From NCBI GenBank assembly GCA_030622295.1, contig JAUXGI010000040.1, positions 1 through 7,896 on the forward strand: a DNA stretch of 7,896 nucleotides. The letters run 5' to 3'. Origin of the DNA: Planctomycetota bacterium (lineage in GTDB: Bacteria > Planctomycetota > B129-G9). Below, one piece after another: positions 1-4,565 of the stretch. How positions within the stretch are numbered: the stretch's first letter is position 1; every line of letters begins with the position of its first letter. A program made the translations under genes and the position numbers. The notes beneath the pieces were generated by a model, which was given only the letters and a program-made list of their open reading frames with translations, had not been told where the DNA came from and made no database searches.

Positions 1-10
1 TCGCCGGCTG

Positions 11-406
11 TTATTCGCCGCCTTCGACTTCCGAGGAACACTTTATCTTTGACTTGTCGGCGTAGTTCCAGCCCGTCTCTTTCCAGGGATGGTCGGCCTT
101 GTCGCCGTAGTGTTTCATCCTGCCCAGGGGCGTATCAATCTCGTCGCCTTCCCTGCCTGTGATTTCCTGGTCGCCGCGGTAGAGCCTGCCGTGCTGGCCT
201 TCGCTGCGAGTGCCCTTGAGGCGGTACTCTATGACCAGGTGCCAGCCGTCCTTGCTAATCAGGCGGCCGTCCGGGGGCACGTCCGGCGTAAAGGTCATAT
301 CGATTTCGTCTTCCTGGGGCGGCTCTTCCTCGGGCCGCAGCTCGCAGGACACAACCGCGCCCAATGCCAGGAGAACCGCGATAAGAGATAGCGTCAATTT
401 TGTCAT
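11..406 (-). CDS. small lipoprotein of unknown function
   Basis: A 131-residue protein predicted to be a lipid-anchored envelope protein; no known family recognised. The ATG at 404-406 is chosen because AAAGGA (413-418, minus strand) lies 6 nt upstream and because this start puts a signal peptide at the N-terminus. The reading frame stays open upstream to 520, but that extra stretch reads through a repeat. Residues 1-20 are a type II signal peptide (MTK, then a leucine-rich core) ending in the lipobox VVSC, so Cys21 would be lipidated. The segment after it is acidic and proline-rich (ELRPEEEPPQEDEID), as in tethers. The remainder (about 45-131) is polar, with short stretches such as GWHLVIEYRLKG and a Cys near the C-terminus, and suggests a small beta-rich domain. 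It lies downstream of the VIT/VWA gene on the same strand, 151 nt away across two palindromic repeats, so co-transcription is uncertain. Lipoprotein call fairly secure; function unknown. Confidence 0.75.
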   Translation of the reverse strand: MTKLTLSLIAVLLALGAVVSCELRPEEEPPQEDEIDMTFTPDVPPDGRLISKDGWHLVIEYRLKGTRSEGQHGRLYRGDQEITGREGDEIDTPLGRMKHYGDKADHPWKETGWNYADKSKIKCSSEVEGGE

Positions 407-432
407 GGTTCGTCCTTTCTCTTTTTCGGGCC

Positions 433-495
433 GGGGAGTCAGACCCTTCCCCGTCGCCCCGACAAGTCGGGGCTCCTCCTCAGCGTCTGACCCCC
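433..495. repeat. nested inverted repeat upstream of the lipoprotein gene
   Basis: The outer arms are GGGGAGTCAGAC (433-444) and GTCTGACCCCC (485-495), complementary with a single-base bulge. Inside is a perfect 8-bp hairpin, GCCCCGAC (456-463) and GTCGGGGC (466-473). The element ends 27 nt upstream of the lipoprotein start, so it would lie in the 5' leader of any transcript coming from the VIT/VWA side. There is no T-tract after the hairpin on the minus strand, so it does not look like an intrinsic terminator. A dispersed REP-like repeat is the likeliest explanation. Confidence 0.55.
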
Positions 496-518
496 TGACC
501 GTCCCAAGTTCCGAGTGC

Positions 519-555
519 AAAAATGGACACCGTACCTAGTTTATTATACATTTTT
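519..555. repeat. palindromic A/T-ended repeat after the VIT/VWA stop codon
   Basis: Perfect 7-bp arms AAAAATG (519-525) and CATTTTT (549-555) flank 23 nt. The left part, AAAAATGGACAC, resembles the AAAAAGGGGACAC block of the RAYT element at 3823, so this may be a solo or decayed relative. It starts 2 nt beyond the VIT/VWA stop codon. On the minus strand it contains TATAAT (543-548), a possible -10 for the lipoprotein gene, but no -35 is visible at the right distance. The stem is AT-rich, so termination activity would be weak. Confidence 0.4.
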
Positions 556-557
556 CT

Positions 558-2870
558 CTATTTTTCGGAAGGCTTTTCTCCTGCTTCTTCCGTCACGGGT
601 TTATCGTCACCGGCATCGTTCTGGGTCCCTTCAGCCTCTTTGTCGGCGGCGGCGGGTTTTTCCGGCTTTACATATACTTCGTACCACGTCTCGCCGATGT
701 TGAATACCACCTGTTCGCCGACGGAGAGGTATTGCGCGGCATCCGGGTGTTTCTCAATCAGTGCGAAGTACTCATCGCTGAGGTATTCCACCTTTTGCGT
801 CTCGGTCTTTTCCTTGAAGTCGCTCTGGACGTACTGGTCCCGGTCGTTCAGGTAAAAGGTGCGGTCGCGGAGGTTACGCATGCAGGTCTTTTGCACGCGG
901 CGGAAATCCTCATCCTGCACCGCTTCGAAATCCGCCTGGGTGCAGCCCTTCCGTTCGGCTATGTTCCGCTGGCTGAACTTCACGCCGCCGACGCCGCCGG
1001 GTGCGCGGGCCTGCTGGGCCGCTCTATCAAGTTCGCCTTTTACACGTACTTGCGCCTCACGCTGGAGACGCACGTTCTGCGGTATCGCCTCGCCCCTGGA
1101 CTGAATCAGGTAGGAGGTGTACTCATTGATGACGCCGTAACGCTGGCTCAACGCGGTTATCTCTTTCTGCAGTTCTTCGGTCTTCTTGTTTTCGCCTTTC
1201 GCCCTTAATTCCATGATGAGATACGATATCTTGCGCATCGCCCACAGCCGCGGCAGGAAATCGTGGGCCGTTTCACCCTTTGCGAAATCGGCCTCGTATT
1301 CGTACTTCTGCTCCCCATCGCCGACCTTTCCGGTCAATGTTACCTTGACCTTACCGGAGCCTTTGTAGCGGCCGAAGAGAATCAACTGGCTGCCGCGGAA
1401 GATGTCCGGCAGCCGCCTGGGATAGGCGTCGTACAGTCCCGCGCCCACGCCCGCCTTGACTGCGATGTCCGACAGCATCGGCGATGACACCTTGGCGTAT
1501 AAAGCCGACACCTTGACCTCGATGTTTTCGTTCTCCACGACGTACTCATTCGCGCCGCTGTTTTCCTCCGCCAGCCTGTCCAGCATTATCGCGTTCACGT
1601 TATAGCCGACCCCGAAGGCGAAGAGCCTCGCCTTCTGCGCGTTGGCCGTGGTCACGTTGGCGACGATGTTGTCGGAATTCGTCTCTCCGACGGTGGGCAA
1701 ACCGTCCGTCAGGAAGATGATGTAAGCGGGCCGTTTTGAATCCTTGATTTCAGCGAGCGCCTTCAGCAGCGCCGAGTTGATATCCGTGCCGCCGGCGGCC
1801 TGTATGTTCCTCGCGTACTTCAGGGCTTCCGCATGGGTCTTGTGCAGTTCGGCCTTCTCCTTGTCCGTGGTGAAGTCCTGGAGCGACCCCCTGAAAGGCG
1901 TAACGTTGTCGGAAAACGAGATGATGTCGTAGCGGTCGCCGTCGTTCAGGCTGTTGAGGCAGAACTCCAGCGCATTCCGCGCCTGCTGGATCTTGTTCCT
2001 GCCGGACATGGAGCCGGAACGGTCGATGACGAATACAATGTCCTTCGGTATGACCTTTCCGTCCTTTATCTTCGGCGAAAGGAGCAGCATGAAGTATCCG
2101 TCGTCCGTACCGGTCCTGTAAGTAAGCAGGCTCAGGCCGATGTCGTCCTTTGACAGCAAATAGTGCAACTGCATGTCGCGCTCCGACGGCACGTTCTCGG
2201 CCTCGTAGACGACCGTTACCGCCCTGTCGCCGTTGCGCTCAATCCTGACATTGTGACTGGGCGAGACGATGTTCTTTATGGGCGTATCCGACCTTATCTC
2301 GGCGTGGAAAGACAGAGTGCCGATGGGCTTGGGGTGCTCGCGGGCGATGCCCAGGGGGAACGAGTAATCCACCATGCCCGACTCCGCCTTTAGCGCCTGC
2401 ACGAATTGAAACCTGATTCGCACCTCGCCGTTGGCCGGCACCACGCCCAATCTCACGCGGAAGACCCTCCGGCCGGCCATCTCCAGCAGGGCGGGATTCC
2501 TGTGCTGCCGGAGCATCTCCATGTACAACTTCTGCGCCTCTTCCTTCGTCAACACCTCTCCCTTCAGTTCCTTCTCGCCTACGCGGACTCTGAAATCCGA
2601 CACACCCGCGCCCTCGGGCAGCGGGAAGAAGTACTCGCAGTGCACGGCGCAAATGTTCGGGTTATGAAAAACCTCGTCGACCTTCGTCACGGCCACCTGG
2701 TTGTCAATCTTCACGTCAACCTTCAAGAGTTTGACGTCAATCGGGGAAATCCTGCGGGGCCAGTCCGGCGGTATTTCCTTCCCGGGCGGCATGATAATCA
2801 TGCGGGTTGGATACGCCGCACTTGCGGCAAGCACCAGCAGCAACATGCTGAAAAATACAATCCGTCTCAT
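558..2870 (-). CDS. secreted VIT and von Willebrand factor A domain protein
   Basis: A 770-residue exported protein with inter-alpha-trypsin-inhibitor heavy-chain-like architecture. The ATG at 2868-2870 is preferred over one 15 nt upstream because GGAGGAG (2877-2883) sits 6 nt before it and it starts the signal peptide directly (MRR, then FFSMLLLVLAASA, cleavage near residue 18-20). Residues about 40-230 match a VIT domain (YFFPLPEGAGVSDFRVRVGE, then KEEAQKLY). Residues about 275-455 are a VWA domain with a complete MIDAS: DRSGS (D283, S285, S287), T362 in GGTD, and D389 in FLTDG. The motif ALSQRYGVINEYTSYLI near 573-590 is typical after the VWA domain in this family. An extra region (about 640-735) contains RTFYLNDRDQYVQS and YFALIEKHPDAAQYLSVGEQV. 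The tail is acidic, rich in Ala, Glu and Lys. VWA domains with a MIDAS usually mediate metal-dependent protein contacts; the partner here is unknown. Family assignment is strong; cellular role is not determined. Confidence 0.9.
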   Translation of the reverse strand: MRRIVFFSMLLLVLAASAAYPTRMIIMPPGKEIPPDWPRRISPIDVKLLKVDVKIDNQVAVTKVDEVFHNPNICAVHCEYFFPLPEGAGVSDFRVRVGEKELKGEVLTKEEAQKLYMEMLRQHRNPALLEMAGRRVFRVRLGVVPANGEVRIRFQFVQALKAESGMVDYSFPLGIAREHPKPIGTLSFHAEIRSDTPIKNIVSPSHNVRIERNGDRAVTVVYEAENVPSERDMQLHYLLSKDDIGLSLLTYRTGTDDGYFMLLLSPKIKDGKVIPKDIVFVIDRSGSMSGRNKIQQARNALEFCLNSLNDGDRYDIISFSDNVTPFRGSLQDFTTDKEKAELHKTHAEALKYARNIQAAGGTDINSALLKALAEIKDSKRPAYIIFLTDGLPTVGETNSDNIVANVTTANAQKARLFAFGVGYNVNAIMLDRLAEENSGANEYVVENENIEVKVSALYAKVSSPMLSDIAVKAGVGAGLYDAYPRRLPDIFRGSQLILFGRYKGSGKVKVTLTGKVGDGEQKYEYEADFAKGETAHDFLPRLWAMRKISYLIMELRAKGENKKTEELQKEITALSQRYGVINEYTSYLIQSRGEAIPQNVRLQREAQVRVKGELDRAAQQARAPGGVGGVKFSQRNIAERKGCTQADFEAVQDEDFRRVQKTCMRNLRDRTFYLNDRDQYVQSDFKEKTETQKVEYLSDEYFALIEKHPDAAQYLSVGEQVVFNIGETWYEVYVKPEKPAAADKEAEGTQNDAGDDKPVTEEAGEKPSEK

Positions 2871-2876
2871 GGCAGA

Positions 2877-2883
2877 CTCCTCC
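2877..2883 (-). promoter_or_regulatory. Shine-Dalgarno site deciding the VIT/VWA start
   Basis: GGAGGAG on the minus strand, 6 nt before the ATG at 2868-2870. Its first base is the last base of an alternative upstream ATG (2883-2885), which itself lacks a Shine-Dalgarno sequence. This favours the downstream start. Confidence 0.7.
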
Positions 2884-2992
2884 ATTTCTTGACGCGCGCC
2901 TGTGGCGCAAATCAGTCCCGGGAAAAAACCCCAGCGGGTCTCCTCCCAACCATCGCCTTAGACGCGCCCCGCGCCCCAAAGTTCCCACTTTC

Positions 2993-3021
2993 CCCCAAAA
3001 AAAGGGGACAGTCCCCTTTTT
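2993..3021. repeat. outer palindromic end of the RAYT element, distal copy
   Basis: The core GGGGACAGTCCCC (3004-3016) is a perfect palindrome around its central A. It is extended by five A on the left and five T on the right (2999-3021), then outward by two further A and CCCC. The 23-bp core plus A/T arms is identical to 3886-3908. Confidence 0.8.
2997..3016 (-). terminator. probable intrinsic terminator of the transposase gene
   Basis: Read on the minus strand the palindrome gives a GGGGA/TCCCC stem with a 3-nt loop followed by seven T, the standard form of a Rho-independent terminator. It lies about 120 nt past the transposase stop. Five A precede the stem, so it would also work in the other direction with a T5 tail. 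Confidence 0.5.
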
Positions 3022-3061
3022 CGTGATTTGGGAGCCCTAACGTGCGCCGCAATAAGTACTT

Positions 3062-3085
3062 AGAAAAGCGAGTGTCCCCTTTTTT
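3062..3085 (+). repeat. inner repeat of the RAYT element, distal copy
   Basis: AGAAAAGCGAGTGTCCCC followed by six T. Its first 23 nt are the exact reverse complement of 3823-3845. It sits 40 nt inside the outer palindrome. The sequence beyond it (GCGGTTTCGG) only partly matches the counterpart at the proximal end, so the hairpin seen there is imperfect here. Confidence 0.75.
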
Positions 3086-3104
3086 GCGGTTTCGGGGTTT
3101 AGAA

Positions 3105-3119
3105 GCCGTTCTGAACGGC
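3105..3119. repeat. hairpin just after the transposase stop codon
   Basis: Perfect 6-bp arms GCCGTT (3105-3110) and AACGGC (3114-3119) with a 3-nt loop, 15 nt beyond the transposase stop. There is no proper T-tract after it on the minus strand, so a recognition structure or an mRNA 3'-end stabiliser is as likely as a terminator. Confidence 0.4.
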
Positions 3120-3134
3120 CGTCGAGAGTCAATT

Positions 3135-3803
3135 TCAGGTGACGATTTTGCGCGGTCGGCCGCGCTTGCTGCGTGCTGAAATCCCGAATGACGCTTTGAG
3201 GCGTGTTAGAAAATCGCTCCCGCCGATGGGTCGGTTCGCGTGGGTGCTCTTGCGGATTTCGTTCACCCGTTCCTCGGGCGGACCCTCATTGAGCAGTTTC
3301 CTGTATTCCTCCATGTCCAATGCGTCGAACAGCGCCTCGGCGACAAGCGGGTCTTTTTCGCCGAGTGCATGATGCCGCGCGCTGGAGTAACGCCATTCTT
3401 CAGGGCGTGTAACGAGTTTGGCGCGGACGGGGTTCCACTCGATATAAAGTGATACCCACCAAAGGTATTCATCGGTGTCTACGACGGATGACCGGAAGCG
3501 CGACTCCCACAGCCTGCCCTTCCTGCCATACTTCTTGTTGAAGTATTGTGTGTAGCGGCAGGCAACGGAGCGCATCATCTCCGCGAGTGCCGTGTCCCCT
3601 TCAGGCACGCTGAGCAGATGGACGTGGTTGCCCATCAGACAGTATGTCTGGATTGCAACCTCGCGTTCATGCGAATAATCATGGACAAGTTGACGATACC
3701 TGGCGAAGTCATCTCCGTCCAGGAAAGTATGCTGGGCGTTGTTGCCTTTCTGAACGATGTGATGCGGATAATGGGGCAGGACAAATCTGGCGCGACGCGG
3801 CAT
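3135..3803 (-). CDS. REP-associated tyrosine transposase (IS200/Y1-like HUH family)
   Basis: A 222-residue single-strand DNA transposase of the RAYT group, which uses a Y1 HUH mechanism on hairpin-forming REP sequences. The ATG at 3801-3803 has GGAGG (3811-3815) 7 nt upstream and gives the usual family start MPRRARFVLPHYPHHIVQKG; an upstream in-frame ATG lacks these signs. Visible signatures are the HUH pair H60 and H62 in CLMGNHVHLL; FNKKYGRKGRLWESRFRSS (about 88-106); and YLWWVSLYIEWNPVRAKLV (about 113-131). The catalytic tyrosine is probably Y113, with Y120 the alternative; this is placed by family pattern only. The C-terminus ends in a basic GRPRK tail (about 215-219) after GGSDFLTRLKASFG, as in related RAYTs. 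Length is normal for the family and the frame is intact, so it may be active. It is enclosed by the paired repeats described at 2993-3913, its presumed substrates. Confidence 0.92.
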   Translation of the reverse strand: MPRRARFVLPHYPHHIVQKGNNAQHTFLDGDDFARYRQLVHDYSHEREVAIQTYCLMGNHVHLLSVPEGDTALAEMMRSVACRYTQYFNKKYGRKGRLWESRFRSSVVDTDEYLWWVSLYIEWNPVRAKLVTRPEEWRYSSARHHALGEKDPLVAEALFDALDMEEYRKLLNEGPPEERVNEIRKSTHANRPIGGSDFLTRLKASFGISARSKRGRPRKIVT

Positions 3804-3815
3804 ATTATATCCTCC

Positions 3816-3843
3816 AAAAGCGAAAAAGGGGACACTCGCTTTT
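3816..3843. repeat. hairpin at the proximal inner repeat, before the transposase RBS
   Basis: Perfect 8-bp arms AAAAGCGA (3816-3823) and TCGCTTTT (3836-3843) enclose a 12-nt loop containing GGGGACAC. It overlaps the inner repeat and ends one base before the Shine-Dalgarno sequence. Such a hairpin could be the single-stranded structure bound by the transposase, and could also affect translation of its mRNA. Confidence 0.5.
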
Positions 3844-3845
3844 CT
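3823..3845 (-). repeat. inner repeat of the RAYT element, proximal copy
   Basis: AAAAAGGGGACACTCGCT continuing with TTTCT on the plus strand: 23 nt that are the exact reverse complement of 3062-3084. It is 40 nt inside the outer palindrome at 3886-3908, the same spacing as at the other end. Confidence 0.75.
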
Positions 3846-3872
3846 TATACCCCAAAACATAAGGAATTACAA
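3844..3872 (-). promoter_or_regulatory. candidate promoter of the transposase gene
   Basis: On the minus strand, TTGTAA (3867-3872) and TATAAG (3844-3849) are separated by exactly 17 nt, giving 4/6 and 5/6 matches to the sigma-70 -35 and -10 hexamers. Transcription would start near 3837, about 34 nt before the ATG. The promoter lies wholly within the 40-nt spacer and inner-repeat edge of the element end, so the element would carry its own promoter. The equivalent hexamers at the distal end are lost. Consensus match only. Confidence 0.45.
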
Positions 3873-3885
3873 CTCCAAAAATCGG

Positions 3886-3909
3886 AAAAAGGGGACAGTC
3901 CCCTTTTTT
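3886..3909 (-). terminator. probable intrinsic terminator after the secDF-LysM unit
   Basis: The minus strand reads six A, GGGGACTGTCCCC and five T starting about 5 nt after the LysM stop codon. A GGGGA/TCCCC stem with a 3-nt loop and T-tail is a credible terminator. Because A6 and T6 flank it, it is potentially bidirectional and would insulate secDF-LysM from the transposase gene. Confidence 0.5.
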
Positions 3910-3913
3910 GGGG
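3886..3913. repeat. outer palindromic end of the RAYT element, proximal copy
   Basis: Five A, GGGGACAGTCCCC and five T (3886-3908), identical to 2999-3021. It is followed by one more T and GGGG, which mirror the outward extension of the distal copy. It ends at the base before the LysM stop codon. Confidence 0.8.
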
Positions 3914-4516
3914 TCAGTCGGGGAGGAGGAGGATCCAGCCGGGGCGGATTTCGTCGGGCTTTTTAATGAGGTTGGTGTTGAGGTTGTATATGTCGCGCCA
4001 GCGACGGCCGTCGCCGTAGAGTTTTCGCGCGATGTGCACCAGGCGGTCCCCCCGTGCCACCACGTAGACGCGGGGGAGTTCTATGACCGCGCCGGCGGGA
4101 AGGGCCATGCGGGGGTCGATGCCGCCGTTGTATTTGGCGATGCGGCGGGCGATGGCAGGCAGGTCTGCGGGCCGGATGGGGATGGCGCTGCCGTCGTGGA
4201 GTCTTATGGAGGCGTAGTATCTGGCCACGATTTCGTTCAAACTGGCTGCGCGCGACAGTCTGAAATCAACCGGCAGTTGCACCGTGTCGGGCAGTTCCGG
4301 TGCCGCTTCCGCAACGGCGACGTCCTCGTGGTCCGTATCCACATCCACGGGCTTCGCGTTTTCGGCGGGGCCGGCGTCCGGCGGGGTCGGGTTGAAGGAG
4401 GGGCGGCGGGCTTCGTCGGCGCGGGTTCTCGCTTCCACGAAGAGCATGCAGAACACCGCACCGAGCACGAGCAGCGCGGTCGAGCCGACAATGATGAGTT
4501 TTGAGATGTCCTTCAT
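3914..4516 (-). CDS. membrane-anchored LysM domain protein
   Basis: A 200-residue protein with one N-terminal membrane segment (about 7-27, LIIVGSTALLVLGAVFCMLF) and an extracytoplasmic remainder. Residues about 30-80 are a Pro, Ala and Asp-rich linker. Residues 151-199 form a C-terminal LysM domain: YVVARGDRLVHIARKLYGDG, then WRDIYNLNTNLIKKPDEIRPGWILLLP. LysM domains bind the N-acetylglucosamine-containing glycan of peptidoglycan. Residues about 90-149 end in IAKYNGGIDPRMALPAGAVIELP, which has the shape of the second half of a LysM, so a degenerate first LysM is possible. The ATG at 4514-4516 is preceded by only a weak AGG directly abutting it, but it is the start that yields the whole membrane helix. 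The gene starts 49 nt after the secDF stop on the same strand and has no visible promoter, so translation from the secDF message is likely. No enzymatic domain is seen; a wall-tethering role is inferred. The stop codon abuts the RAYT element. Confidence 0.85.
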   Translation of the reverse strand: MKDISKLIIVGSTALLVLGAVFCMLFVEARTRADEARRPSFNPTPPDAGPAENAKPVDVDTDHEDVAVAEAAPELPDTVQLPVDFRLSRAASLNEIVARYYASIRLHDGSAIPIRPADLPAIARRIAKYNGGIDPRMALPAGAVIELPRVYVVARGDRLVHIARKLYGDGRRWRDIYNLNTNLIKKPDEIRPGWILLLPD

Positions 4517-4565
4517 CCTGGCGCTTACATAAGGCCGGGGCGGCGCCCGGGGGGCGCGGTCTCTC

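Larger units (their letters stand above)
2993..3913 (-). mobile_element. RAYT element (transposase gene with mirror-image palindromic ends)
   Basis: The segment is bounded by CCCC-A6/7-GGGGACAGTCCCC-T5-type palindromes at 2993-3021 and 3886-3913, arranged as inverted copies. Each outer palindrome is followed inward by exactly 40 nt and then a 23-nt block: 3062-3084 on one side, its exact reverse complement at 3823-3845 on the other. The transposase gene lies between. The blocks are identical while the two 40-nt spacers share only scattered positions, chiefly GGAG and TAA. This suits a RAYT plus its REP pairs. No target duplication is expected for HUH transposases and none was seen. The right edge is 1 nt from the LysM stop codon. 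Exact boundaries are inferred from where the inverted similarity stops. Confidence 0.7.

Noticed and set aside
456..473. 8-bp GC hairpin as a terminator for the VIT/VWA gene
   Set aside because: No T-tract on the minus strand side; better explained as part of the nested repeat.
543..548. TATAAT as a promoter of the lipoprotein gene
   Set aside because: Perfect hexamer but inside an AT-rich palindrome and without a -35 at a workable distance.
2896..2908. GCGCC/GGCGC hairpin in the VIT/VWA leader
   Set aside because: Only 5 bp in a GC-rich stretch, which is expected by chance.
2406..3026. Plus-strand 206-codon open frame over the start of the VIT/VWA gene
   Set aside because: No ribosome site, low-complexity His/Arg-rich product, and the opposite strand encodes a well-recognised protein.
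2993..3913. CRISPR-like array from repeated GGGGAC blocks
   Set aside because: Repeats are palindromic, inverted, only four in number and arranged symmetrically around a transposase gene.
3908..4504. Plus-strand 198-codon open frame opposite the LysM gene
   Set aside because: Shadow of the LysM gene, no RBS, and the LysM frame has a membrane segment and a domain.
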